From: Clostridia bacterium
Lineage (GTDB): Bacteria; Bacillota; Clostridia; Oscillospirales; CAG-272
Direction of reading: 5' to 3'
DNA length: 64,000 nucleotides
Assembly: GCA_017472695.1 (NCBI GenBank)
Contig: JAFUOQ010000014.1
Location: 1-64,000, forward strand
Shown: piece after piece, positions 19,839-27,716 of the stretch
Layout of the letters: each line of letters opens with the position of its first letter
Numbering within the stretch: the stretch's first letter is position 1
Program-made: the position numbers and the translations under genes
The notes under the pieces: model-generated
What the model was told of the DNA's origin: nothing
Seen by the model: the letters and a program-made list of their open reading frames with translations, nothing else
The model's database searches: none

Positions 19839-21014
19839 ATGTCAAAAATAACAGAAGTGTATTCCTCACTGTGCCTTTTTACAGTAACTAGGGGTGTTTT
19901 AGAAACACCTGTTATAAAAGCCTTTATAGACTACTGCGAGGAGACCGAAAAGCAAGAAAAGCTTAAAAAATATGGTAATTTCGTTTCCGAGGTTTATAAA
20001 AATGGTGGAAATCTTTCAAAATGTGTTCAAAAAGCACTTTTTGAGGATGAAAATGTTTATGTAAAATCGGCCTCCAAAAACGAGGAAATAAGCAAAAAAA
20101 TTGAAAGCTCACTAAATTATGAACTCAATACCTTGACAGAGCTTGCATCTATAAGTAGTGATAGCTTCGCACTTGATATGGGTATTAATACAAGACTCCC
20201 AGAGTACGATACTGACAAGGTTGATATTTCTAAGGCGTATAGTGAAAGACTAAAGCAAATTCATAAATACGGCTATGGCATTTTCGCCTTCAACTGTATG
20301 TTCTCCTCAACTGATAATGGGCACATCGTTCCTGTCGAGAGTGCAGACACAACTACTCTTGATGACTTTATCGGCTATGAAACCGAAAGACAAAGGGTAC
20401 TCGATAATACCGAAGCATTTTTGGAGGGACGTCCTGCTGCTAATATATTGTTGTATGGTGATGCGGGAACAGGCAAGTCCTCAACTGTAAAGGCAGTAGC
20501 AAACCACCTCTTTGAAAGTGGTATTCGCTTGATAGAAGTTAGAAAAAATCAACTTTTGCTTTTGCCCAAAATAATGGCGCAAATTTCAAAAAACCCACTA
20601 AAATTCATTATCTTTATTGACGATCTTTCATTTAATCAAAATGACGATAACTTTAGTATGCTCAAGGCAACACTTGAGGGCTCGGCAAGTGCAAAGGCAA
20701 AAAATGCGGTTATTTATGCTACCTCGAATCGCCGTCATATAATAAAGGAAAGCTTTGGCGATAGAGAAGGCGGAGATATTCACAGAAATGATACAGTTCA
20801 AGAAACTCTCTCACTCTCCGAGCGCTTTGGCTTGACAATTTTGTTTGCAAAGCCACCAAAGCCCTTGTACCTAGAGATAGTAAAGGAATTAGCAAAGAAA
20901 AATGGCATAACTATGGACGAAAACGAGCTATTTATAAAGGCAGAGGCGTTTGCCCTTAATCGTGGTTATCGTTCAGCAAGATGTGCAGAGCAATTTATTG
21001 ATAGTTTAATGTAA
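19839..21014 (+). CDS. DUF815-family AAA+ ATPase
   Basis: A 391-residue protein. The N-terminal 170 residues are helical and not recognised; the AAA+ core has Walker A GDAGTGKSS (207-215) and Walker B FIIFIDDL (256-263), then a sensor-1-like ATSNRRH and conserved GDREGGDIHRNDTVQETLSLSERFG typical of DUF815. Family members are cytosolic ATPases without an agreed function. It sits between leuB and ilvA, 28 and 30 bases from each, with its own GGGGG site. It may be a chaperone-like or remodelling factor for neighbouring enzymes, but this is only a guess from position. Confidence 0.88.
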   Translation: MSKITEVYSSLCLFTVTRGVLETPVIKAFIDYCEETEKQEKLKKYGNFVSEVYKNGGNLSKCVQKALFEDENVYVKSASKNEEISKKIESSLNYELNTLTELASISSDSFALDMGINTRLPEYDTDKVDISKAYSERLKQIHKYGYGIFAFNCMFSSTDNGHIVPVESADTTTLDDFIGYETERQRVLDNTEAFLEGRPAANILLYGDAGTGKSSTVKAVANHLFESGIRLIEVRKNQLLLLPKIMAQISKNPLKFIIFIDDLSFNQNDDNFSMLKATLEGSASAKAKNAVIYATSNRRHIIKESFGDREGGDIHRNDTVQETLSLSERFGLTILFAKPPKPLYLEIVKELAKKNGITMDENELFIKAEAFALNRGYRSARCAEQFIDSLM

Positions 21015-21044
21015 TTTCCAGAGAGACGAAAAGGAAGTAATAAT

Positions 21045-22238
21045 ATGTTGACAATAGATAACGTATATCGTGCGAATTATGCACTAAAAAATGTAATTCG
21101 CCAAACTGATATTATCCGTGCTCCAAAGCTAGCAGAGAACACAGAATTATATCTAAAAACTGAAAATTTACAAATTACAGGCTCGTTTAAGGTAAGAGGT
21201 GCTTACTATAAAATGTCTAAATTGAGCGAGGCAGAAAAGGCAAAGGGCGTTGTTGCTTGCTCGGCTGGTAACCACGCACAGGGTGTCGCTTTAGCCGCTC
21301 AAAAGAACGGCATTAAGGCTACAATCTGTCTCCCCGATGGTGCTCCAATTTCAAAAATCGAAGCAACAAAGAGTTATGGAGCAGAGGTTTGTCTAGTTGA
21401 AGGCGTTTACGACGATGCCTACAATAAAGCACTTGAATTACGCGATAGCGAAGGCTATACCTTTATTCACCCATTCAATGACGAGGATGTTATAGCAGGA
21501 CAGGGAACAATAGCGCTTGAGCTAATTGAACAGCTACCTGATATGGATGCAGTTATCGTTCCAATCGGTGGTGGTGGACTTATCTCTGGTATTGCTTACA
21601 CCTTAAAAACACTAAAGCCACACGTAAAGGTTTATGGTGTTCAAGCAACAGGCGCACCATCAATGTATAAGTCAGTCAAGGATGGACAAATTGAGGAATT
21701 ACCTTCAGTTTCTACAATCGCTGATGGCATAGCAGTTAAAAAGCCAGGCAACCTTACATATGAAATATGCTCAAAATATGTTGACGAAATAGCAACAGTA
21801 ACAGATGACGAAATTTCTGCCGCCATCCTTGCTCTTATGGAAAAGCATAAGCTAGTAACAGAGGGCGCTGGCGCTATTGCCGTTGCTGCCGCTATGTTTG
21901 GTAAGCTTGATATCAAGGGCAAAAAGACAGTGTGTCTTTTGTCAGGTGGTAACATCGATGTTACAATCCTTTCCCGTGTTATCAAGAGAGGTCTTTTGAT
22001 GTCTGGCAGAACTGCACAGCTTATGATTGAGCTTGCTGATAAGCCAGGACAACTAAAGAATGTTTCAAGAATAATCGCCGACCTTGGCGGTAACGTTATT
22101 TCAGTCCATCACGAAAGAGCAAATGAGGGCTCTGACGTTACAGGATGCTACCTACGTATCATGCTTGAAACTCGTAACTACGACCACATCAACGAAATCA
22201 AAAAAGCACTAACAGACTTTGGATTTAAGCTACTATAA
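21045..22238 (+). CDS. ilvA: Threonine dehydratase with ACT domain
   Basis: A 397-residue PLP enzyme that deaminates threonine to 2-oxobutyrate, the entry to isoleucine. The PLP lysine is Lys49 in ITGSFKVRGA; the phosphate cradle is PIGGGGLISG. A single ACT domain (about 325-397, MIELADKPGQLKNVS) follows, as in the ~400-residue form found in Firmicutes. Location in the ilv/leu operon favours a biosynthetic role over catabolism. The next functional neighbour, ridA, removes the reactive enamine/imine that this enzyme releases. Confidence 0.94.
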   Translation: MLTIDNVYRANYALKNVIRQTDIIRAPKLAENTELYLKTENLQITGSFKVRGAYYKMSKLSEAEKAKGVVACSAGNHAQGVALAAQKNGIKATICLPDGAPISKIEATKSYGAEVCLVEGVYDDAYNKALELRDSEGYTFIHPFNDEDVIAGQGTIALELIEQLPDMDAVIVPIGGGGLISGIAYTLKTLKPHVKVYGVQATGAPSMYKSVKDGQIEELPSVSTIADGIAVKKPGNLTYEICSKYVDEIATVTDDEISAAILALMEKHKLVTEGAGAIAVAAAMFGKLDIKGKKTVCLLSGGNIDVTILSRVIKRGLLMSGRTAQLMIELADKPGQLKNVSRIIADLGGNVISVHHERANEGSDVTGCYLRIMLETRNYDHINEIKKALTDFGFKLL

Positions 22239-22276
22239 TACATAAACACCCCACCACGTGTCTAAAAATCAAATGA

Positions 22277-22320
22277 ATAGACCCATTCGACTACACTGCG
22301 TTTCGTTCAGGGTGACAAAA
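22277..22320 (-). repeat. Dispersed repeat, GTCACCCTGAAC type
   Basis: The minus strand reads TTTTGTCACCCTGAACG followed by AAACGCAGTGTAGTCGAATGG. It is an inverted relative of the GTCATCCTGAGC repeat at 18627 and lies just after ilvA. Confidence 0.55.
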
Positions 22321-22368
22321 TGAATTGCTTAATTAAACGGATGCAATTTTTGACTTGCGAAAACGCTC

Positions 22369-22473
22369 TGTCATTTCGACCACACCCGATTTTGTCATTT
22401 CGACCGAAGTGGAGAAATCTCAAAAAGAAAGCGAACTTGTCATTTCGACCGAGCGTAGCGAGTGGAGAAATCT
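22369..22473 (+). repeat. Three tandem copies of the TGTCATTTCGACC repeat left of the GIY-YIG gene
   Basis: Copies begin at 22369 (truncated, TGTCATTTCGACC then CACACCCGATT), 22393 (TGTCATTTCGACCGAAGTGG then AGAAATCT) and 22438 (TGTCATTTCGACCGAGCGTA then GCGAGTGGAGAAATCT). The last has an inner palindrome GCGTAGCG and ends six bases before the ribosome binding site of the GIY-YIG gene. Confidence 0.8.
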
Positions 22474-22487
22474 AAAGAGGAAAATAT

Positions 22488-22763
22488 ATGTACAATGTAT
22501 ATATAATTACCAATCACAATAACACAGTGTTGTATATTGGTGTAACGAATAATTTAGAACGACGAATCTATGAACACAAAAATGAATTGATTGAAGGCTT
22601 CACTCAAAAATATCATTTGCATAAGTTGGTGTATAACGAACAATATAACAATGTAAATGATGCGATAAGGAGAGAAAAACAATTAAAACATTGGCGTAGA
22701 GAAAAGAAAGACAATTTAATTAAGAGCATAAACCCTAATTGGATAGACTTGTATAAAAACTAG
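22488..22763 (+). CDS. Small GIY-YIG endonuclease
   Basis: A 91-residue single-domain nuclease of the UPF0213/YhbQ-like GIY-YIG group. It opens MYNVYIITN and continues VLYIGVTNNLERRIYEH, giving the tyrosines, the YIG core, the catalytic Arg and a conserved His, while the acidic metal ligand is expected in the RREKQLKHWRR helix. Such proteins cut DNA in a metal-dependent way; a cellular role is not settled. The gene is framed on both sides by near-identical TGTCATTTCGACCGAGC repeats, breaks the ilvA-ridA pair and looks like a later arrival. Ribosome binding site AGAGGA. Confidence 0.88.
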   Translation: MYNVYIITNHNNTVLYIGVTNNLERRIYEHKNELIEGFTQKYHLHKLVYNEQYNNVNDAIRREKQLKHWRREKKDNLIKSINPNWIDLYKN

Positions 22764-22767
22764 TCTT

Positions 22768-22828
22768 GTCATTGGGATCACGCCCCTCATTCTGTCATTT
22801 CGACCGAGCGTAGCGAGTGGAGAAATCT
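22768..22828 (+). repeat. Two tandem copies of the same repeat right of the GIY-YIG gene
   Basis: A divergent copy (TGTCATTGGGATCACGCCCC, 22768) is followed by a full copy at 22793-22828 that is identical over 36 bases to the one at 22438-22473. The two-part layout mirrors the left flank. The right copy ends directly before the AAAAGGAG site of ridA. Confidence 0.8.
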
Positions 22829-22843
22829 TAAAAGGAGAAAACT

Positions 22844-23221
22844 ATGTTAAACAAAATTTCAACAGATAAAGCACCAGGAGCAATAGGTCCATATTCACAA
22901 GCAATCGTATGCGGAGATATGCTATACACCTCTGGTCAAATTCCAATCAACCCACAAACAGGCAATATCGAGGCTACTGATATAACCGCACAAACCGAGC
23001 AGGTTATGAAAAACCTAGGTGCTGTACTTGAGGCAGCAGGCACAAGCTTTGATAATGTGATAAAAACCACATGCTTCCTTTATAACATTTCTGACTTTGG
23101 TGCATTCAATGAGGTATATGCAAAATACTTTACCTCAAAGCCTGCTAGAAGCTGTGTTGCAGTTAAGGACTTACCAAAGGGAGCACTCTGCGAGGTTGAA
23201 TTAATCGCAAAAATCGGTTAA
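22844..23221 (+). CDS. ridA: RidA family enamine/imine deaminase
   Basis: A 125-residue YjgF/YER057c/UK114 protein. It hydrolyses 2-aminoacrylate and 2-aminocrotonate, the reactive products of threonine/serine dehydratases, to ammonia and 2-oxo acids. GAIGPYSQAI, the LYTSGQIP strand, the substrate-binding Arg in KPARSCVAV and the terminal CEVELIAKI are conserved. Trimeric and cytosolic in the family. As the last gene of the operon after ilvA, it protects IlvE and other PLP enzymes from IlvA's by-product. Confidence 0.95.
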   Translation: MLNKISTDKAPGAIGPYSQAIVCGDMLYTSGQIPINPQTGNIEATDITAQTEQVMKNLGAVLEAAGTSFDNVIKTTCFLYNISDFGAFNEVYAKYFTSKPARSCVAVKDLPKGALCEVELIAKIG

Positions 23222-23229
23222 AACGAATA

Positions 23230-23257
23230 CGTCATTTCGACCGAAGTGGAAAAATCT
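23230..23257 (+). repeat. Further copy of the TGTCATTTCGACC repeat after ridA
   Basis: CGTCATTTCGACCGAAGTGG then AAAAATCT; the short variant, like 22393-22420 with one base changed. Confidence 0.75.
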
Positions 23258-23283
23258 AATTAGCTTATTTACACAAACAAATA

Positions 23284-23316
23284 AAAAAGTCGCACCACGT
23301 GTGCGACTTTTTTTAT
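23284..23316 (+). terminator. Terminator of the leu/ilv operon
   Basis: AAAAGTCGCAC-cac-GTGTGCGACTTTTTTT. It is the first clear intrinsic terminator seen after the T-box, 14 kb downstream. Confidence 0.9.
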
Positions 23317-23669
23317 CGTTTATAGAACGAAACATTTAACAATATCGTAAATTTTAGTGTTCTGGAGCGTAGCAATTAATTACACTTGAAAACTCGTTTT
23401 TGTTAGTGGAATTATGTATACGAATGAAATGAGTTGTAAGAATTTCTTTTGTAATTATTGAGCCGTTGATAATGCTTTTACTATAATTCACAAAAAATTA
23501 CATTTGCTTTCGATTTGTTTATTTTAACTAATATTTACTTAATTTAAAAAATATATCTTTCACCCTGTGTCTGTTCTTTTATCTAGAGAATTATTTGAAA
23601 AGTAAAATTTGTCTGATTTTTGTATATAATACACAAAAACAATGCATTTTTTTTTTTTTTTTGTTTAAC
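23317..23669. other. AT-rich intergenic region with a 16-base T run
   Basis: No ORF with a ribosome binding site was seen in about 350 bases. The notable element is an uninterrupted run of 16 T (23647-23662) immediately before the -35 box of the next gene, a candidate phase-variable or slippage-prone tract. A TATATAAT-like box at 23624 upstream could belong to a second promoter. Confidence 0.5.
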
Positions 23670-23698
23670 TTGACAGTTTTCCACAAATGTGTTAATAT
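23670..23698 (+). promoter_or_regulatory. Promoter for the LRR surface protein
   Basis: TTGACA (23670-23675), 17-bp spacer, TAATAT (23693-23698). The T16 tract ends seven bases before the -35 box. Confidence 0.75.
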
Positions 23699-23728
23699 AT
23701 GTATGTAATAATATATAAGGAGAAAATT

Positions 23729-25534
23729 ATGAAAAAGAAAATTCTTTTTACACTTTTACTTGTATCAGTGCTTGTTTGCTTATTCGCTATCAGCATAAGC
23801 GCTCATGACATTACAAGAAAAGTTACCTTGGACAATGGTACAGAGGTTGCTTTGTACGACTCAGAAGGAAACGCTCTAACATGGTACATGGATGGTGAAA
23901 ACCTTGTTAGTAAAAAGACCGTAGATGTTATCTCTGTAAATGGTAGCGGAGTTGCTACATATAATGGTATAACTACTATGAGTGTAGTTGTTGCTAACTT
24001 CCAAGGTGCTGAGGTAGAGGAACTTGGAGTTACGCAAGTTCCATCATACTATTACGGTGCAAATGGTGGAGCATATCACTCATATAACGATACGATTGAG
24101 TATGTTTACCTTCCTGACACACTAACAAAAACTGTAACAAACCAATTCCGTTGCACATCAAAATTGAAAATTGTTGACGTTACAAAGAATTCAAACTGGT
24201 CAGAAATGGGACAATATAGCTTCTATTATGCAACTGGACTTACAGAGTTTTATTATCCACCAAAGGTGAAAACAACTCCTGGCGGAGGAAATGATGGTGT
24301 AAGAGGAACCGCTGCAACATTTTCACACTGTACAAGCATGAAAAATCTCTATTTTTATGATAACAGTGAGACAGAAACATTTGGTGATGCTTGCTTTGAT
24401 TCTTGTTCAGCGCTCGAAAAAGTTGAGTTGCCAAGCACAATAACATCACTTCCAAAAAATGTATTTTCAAACTGTACTTCTTTGAAAGAAATTAGTATTT
24501 CTAATTCCATTAAAACAATCGCAAACCACGCATTTGCATGGTGTACATCTCTTGAAGTGATTAGAATGGGTGCTTCATTTGAGTATTTTAACAATACTGG
24601 CGACAACTCATTTACATATTCAGCTGGAAACGTTAAAGAAATTTACATTCCAAAGAGCTTCTATGCAACTGCACCAGACACAAGCTTAGGTTATCAGGTT
24701 TCATATGCATTCTCTGGTGTTTCTGCAGATTGTAAATTCTTCTATTGCGGAACAGTTGCAGAGTTTGAAATTGCAAAAGCAAATTTCTTAACACAAAAAA
24801 GTGCAACCTCAAATAATAGTAGATTTATAAATGCTACTTCTATTACATATGCTGAGTATCTAGAAAAAAAAGATACATATGCAACAGGCAATTACGTGAT
24901 TTGTGAATATAATCCTTGCGAAGCCTTCTATAATGGAATCCATGAAACCGAGGCAATTAACGGTTGTCAAGGCAAATGTCAAAATTGTGGTAACACCGAA
25001 CTTCTTTCTACCCCAGTTCACACAAGTGAGTGGATATTTACTGATGCTGAAGGCAACACAATGGATTTAACAAAGGCTATTGTGGCATCCCACACCTGTA
25101 AGTTCTGCGAAACAGTAGAAGAAACAGAGAATATCGCAATAATCTTTACACCTGTTGGCTATACTCAACCGGAAACCGGTGAGCCTTTACTAGGCTACGA
25201 GGTTAAGGTTAATCAAAAAGCTCTTGAAAGATACAAAGATTTATCTGGTGAAACAGTTCAATATGGATTGGTTGCAGGCATAGCGTTTGAGTCATCTGAT
25301 GGAACACCAATTTCTGTAGATAGTGAAGGAAAGCTTGTAGCAGATAACTCAACAGTAATTGTAAATATGACAGGATATGATTACACAGCCCTTGAAATTA
25401 AAATTACAGGAATTAATGTAAGCACATCACTTTATTGTAACGCATTTATAACAATAGGCACAGATATTACATATATTTGTGAAACCGCAAGTGCTACAGC
25501 TACCAAAAAGGATATTACAGTTGTAACTGAATAA
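23729..25534 (+). CDS. Secreted BspA-like leucine-rich-repeat protein
   Basis: A 601-residue exported protein. The start at 23729 (AAGGAG site) gives a classical signal peptide MKKKILFTLLLVSVLVCLFA ending around ISISA-HD. Residues about 100-330 contain LRR_5 repeats of the BspA/Treponema type (LKEISISNSIKTIANHAFAWC, ALEKVELPSTITSLPKNVF). A Cys-rich segment (YNPCEAF...CQGKCQNCGN...HTCKFCE) and a beta-rich C-terminal domain follow. No sortase signal or transmembrane anchor is visible, so it is probably released or held by binding. Such proteins often serve adhesion or host interaction; ligand unknown. Monocistronic. Confidence 0.83.
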   Translation: MKKKILFTLLLVSVLVCLFAISISAHDITRKVTLDNGTEVALYDSEGNALTWYMDGENLVSKKTVDVISVNGSGVATYNGITTMSVVVANFQGAEVEELGVTQVPSYYYGANGGAYHSYNDTIEYVYLPDTLTKTVTNQFRCTSKLKIVDVTKNSNWSEMGQYSFYYATGLTEFYYPPKVKTTPGGGNDGVRGTAATFSHCTSMKNLYFYDNSETETFGDACFDSCSALEKVELPSTITSLPKNVFSNCTSLKEISISNSIKTIANHAFAWCTSLEVIRMGASFEYFNNTGDNSFTYSAGNVKEIYIPKSFYATAPDTSLGYQVSYAFSGVSADCKFFYCGTVAEFEIAKANFLTQKSATSNNSRFINATSITYAEYLEKKDTYATGNYVICEYNPCEAFYNGIHETEAINGCQGKCQNCGNTELLSTPVHTSEWIFTDAEGNTMDLTKAIVASHTCKFCETVEETENIAIIFTPVGYTQPETGEPLLGYEVKVNQKALERYKDLSGETVQYGLVAGIAFESSDGTPISVDSEGKLVADNSTVIVNMTGYDYTALEIKITGINVSTSLYCNAFITIGTDITYICETASATATKKDITVVTE

Positions 25535-25541
25535 AAGTAAA

Positions 25542-25573
25542 AAGAAAACCGCACAAACGCGGTTTTCTTTTTA
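25542..25573 (+). terminator. Terminator after the LRR protein
   Basis: GAAAACCGC-acaaac-GCGGTTTTC followed by TTTTT. Confidence 0.9.
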
Positions 25574-25596
25574 TATAAATAATATAAAGAAATCTA

Positions 25597-25625
25597 TTGA
25601 CAAGTATATTTAAAAGTATTATAAT
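25597..25625 (+). promoter_or_regulatory. Promoter of the histidine operon
   Basis: TTGACA (25597-25602), 17-bp spacer, TATAAT (25620-25625): full consensus, so repression is likely needed for control. Confidence 0.85.
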
Positions 25626-25627
25626 AT

Positions 25628-25641
25628 TTTAGTACACTAAA
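25628..25641 (+). promoter_or_regulatory. Palindromic operator at the his start site
   Basis: TTTAGT-AC-ACTAAA, a perfect dyad two bases after the -10 box and covering the expected +1. Position and symmetry fit a repressor dimer. The first gene of the operon encodes a TrpR-like protein of the family reported to control his genes in Firmicutes, so it is the natural candidate ligand. Confidence 0.65.
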
Positions 25642-25702
25642 GTGATAAAGTCTAAAAACGCAATTGACTTATCGTAAAAATACTTAAAAAGGAACGGTAA
25701 TT

Positions 25703-25996
25703 ATGAGCAAATTACACACAAAAGAGGTAGAGGAGCTTTTTGAGGCTATACTATCATTAAAGACAGTAGATGAATGCTATAAGTTCTTTGGAGATGCTTG
25801 CACAATTAAAGAGGTTCTTGAAATTGCACAAAGACTAAAGGCGGCAAAAATGTTAAGAGAGGGAATAAACTATGCGGTTATTACCAAAGAAACGGGTATG
25901 AGCACAGCGACCATTAGCCGTGTTAACAGATGCCTTGAATATGGCGACGGTGGTTATTCCATGATTTTAGATAGATTAGAAGAGGCGAAAAAGTGA
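25703..25996 (+). CDS. TrpR-related repressor, YerC/HisR type
   Basis: A 97-residue all-helical DNA-binding protein of the TrpR superfamily (YerC/YecD). Helix-turn-helix lies at about 58-80: AVITKETGMSTATISRVNRC, the recognition helix being very typical of the family. It is the first gene of the his operon and overlaps hisZ by four bases (GTGA). By family knowledge it should bind DNA with a histidine-related co-repressor and shut off the operon through the palindrome at 25628. Ribosome binding site AAGGAACGG. Confidence 0.88.
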   Translation: MSKLHTKEVEELFEAILSLKTVDECYKFFGDACTIKEVLEIAQRLKAAKMLREGINYAVITKETGMSTATISRVNRCLEYGDGGYSMILDRLEEAKK

Positions 25997-27075
25997 TTAA
26001 TTATTTAAAAAACGAAGAAAAAATTATTTTATCCCTTCGTTCTTTATATTCAAAATATGGCTACTTGCCATACAAAATGAATAAATTTGAGGAATATGAC
26101 CTTTATGCTAAAAATAAGGAGTTTTTGATTGGTGATGGCGTTATTACATTTACCGACACACATGGAAAGCTCCTTGCCTTAAAGCCTGACGTTACATTGT
26201 CGATTATAAAAAACGCAACAGAGGGAAAGGGCACGAAGAACAAGGTTTATTATAGCGAAAACGTGTATCGTATCTCTGGTAAAACAAGGGAATATAAGGA
26301 AATAATGCAGACAGGACTTGAATGTGTGGGTGACCTTGACCTCTATGACACATATGAGGTTGTTACTCTTGCAAAAAAGAGCCTTGAGGCAGTTTCCGAG
26401 AGTTATGTTCTTGAAATTTCACATATGGGCATTTTGTCATCACTCCTTGACAGCGTTAGCGCAAATGAGGAGTATCGTCAAGAGGCACTCGAATGTATAA
26501 AAAAGAAGAGTAAGCACGAGATAAAGGCACTATCGCAAAAATATGGAATCAATGAAGCAAAAACAAAGCTTCTTTCCGACTTCATTTCCATATATGGTGA
26601 GCCAGTGAGTGTTATTTCAAGTCTTGAAAAAATGAATGTTAGTGAGGACTTTGCTCTTTATACAAAGGAATTGAAGGAGCTCACTTCACTTTTAATGACT
26701 GATGACAAAACGGGCAAAATCCGTCTTGACTTTTCAATAGTAAATGATATGAATTACTATAATGGAATAGTATTTAATGGATTTTTAAGTGGAGTTTCAG
26801 AGTGCGTGCTTTTTGGTGGCAGATACGACAAGCTACTTAAGAAAATGGGCAAGGGCTTGGCAGGTGTTGGCTTTGCAATCTATACAGATTTGCTTGAGGG
26901 CTTTCACGAAAAGCAAAACGCTTACGATGTTGATGTTTTGCTTTTGTATTCTGATAAAACAGCGCCGAGCGTAATTAAAAACGAAATTGAACGCTTGCAA
27001 AAGGAAAACAAGAGCGTCAGCGCACAAAAAAGTATACCAAGCAAATTAAGATATAAAGAAAAAATAGAGATTTAG
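25993..27075 (+). CDS. hisZ: ATP phosphoribosyltransferase regulatory subunit
   Basis: A 360-residue class II aminoacyl-tRNA-synthetase-like protein without tRNA charging function. It starts with GTG inside the end of the repressor gene. Class II motifs are recognisable: GDGVITFTDTHGKLLALKPDVT (motif 2 region) and VLFGGRYDKLLKKMG (motif 3 region). It assembles with short HisG and provides histidine feedback. The C-terminal domain (about 310-360) is shorter than the HisRS anticodon-binding domain. Its presence explains why hisG is the short form. Confidence 0.93.
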   Translation: MINYLKNEEKIILSLRSLYSKYGYLPYKMNKFEEYDLYAKNKEFLIGDGVITFTDTHGKLLALKPDVTLSIIKNATEGKGTKNKVYYSENVYRISGKTREYKEIMQTGLECVGDLDLYDTYEVVTLAKKSLEAVSESYVLEISHMGILSSLLDSVSANEEYRQEALECIKKKSKHEIKALSQKYGINEAKTKLLSDFISIYGEPVSVISSLEKMNVSEDFALYTKELKELTSLLMTDDKTGKIRLDFSIVNDMNYYNGIVFNGFLSGVSECVLFGGRYDKLLKKMGKGLAGVGFAIYTDLLEGFHEKQNAYDVDVLLLYSDKTAPSVIKNEIERLQKENKSVSAQKSIPSKLRYKEKIEI

Positions 27076-27086
27076 AGGAATTAGTA

Positions 27087-27716
27087 ATGATAAATGTAGC
27101 ACTCCCAAAGGGCAGACTTGGCGAAAAGGTATATAAAATGTTCGCTCTTTGTGGCTATGATTGTCCATCTATTTTGGAAAACAACAGAAAGCTTATCTTT
27201 GAAAATGAGGAAAAGGGAGTAAGATATTTCTGGGTGAAGCCCTCTGACGTTTCAATTTATGTTGAAAGAGGGGCTGCCGACATCGGTGTTTGTGGCAAGG
27301 ATATCTTGCTTGAATACGAGCCTGATGTATATGAGCTACTAGACCTTAATATTGGTAAATGCCGTATGGCAGTAGCAGGAAAAAAGGACTTTTACGACGA
27401 TAATACTCAAACCTTAAAGGTAGCTACAAAGTTTGTAAACATCGCAAAGAAGTACTATTCGGGTAAGTGCCGTGATATTGATATAATCAAATTAAATGGC
27501 TCAATTGAAATAGCACCTATTTTATCACTTTCCGATGTTATTGTTGATATTGTTGAAACAGGCACAACCCTAAAGGAAAACAACCTTGAGGTTAAGGAGG
27601 AGATTTTTCCAATCTCCGCACGTCTTATAGCAAACAAGTCGAGCTTTAAATTCAAAACAAAAGAAATTGAAAAAATAGCAGAGTTTTTGGTAGAGCAGGT
27701 AAAGGACAATGATTAA
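27087..27716 (+). CDS. hisG: ATP phosphoribosyltransferase, short catalytic subunit
   Basis: A 209-residue HisG-S enzyme, first step of histidine synthesis (ATP + PRPP). MINVALPKGRLGEKVY is the canonical N-terminus; the PRPP-binding loop is DVIVDIVETGTTLKENNL. It lacks the C-terminal regulatory domain of long HisG, so it depends on HisZ. Overlaps hisD by eight bases. Confidence 0.96.
   Translation: MINVALPKGRLGEKVYKMFALCGYDCPSILENNRKLIFENEEKGVRYFWVKPSDVSIYVERGAADIGVCGKDILLEYEPDVYELLDLNIGKCRMAVAGKKDFYDDNTQTLKVATKFVNIAKKYYSGKCRDIDIIKLNGSIEIAPILSLSDVIVDIVETGTTLKENNLEVKEEIFPISARLIANKSSFKFKTKEIEKIAEFLVEQVKDND

Noticed and set aside
22369..22828. Possible CRISPR array in the TGTCATTTCGACC repeats
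   Set aside because: Copies have unequal length and irregular spacing, a coding gene lies between them and no cas gene is present.
23230..23257. Repeat copy as a terminator of ridA
   Set aside because: It has little self-complementarity and no T tract; the true terminator is the GTCGCAC hairpin at 23284.
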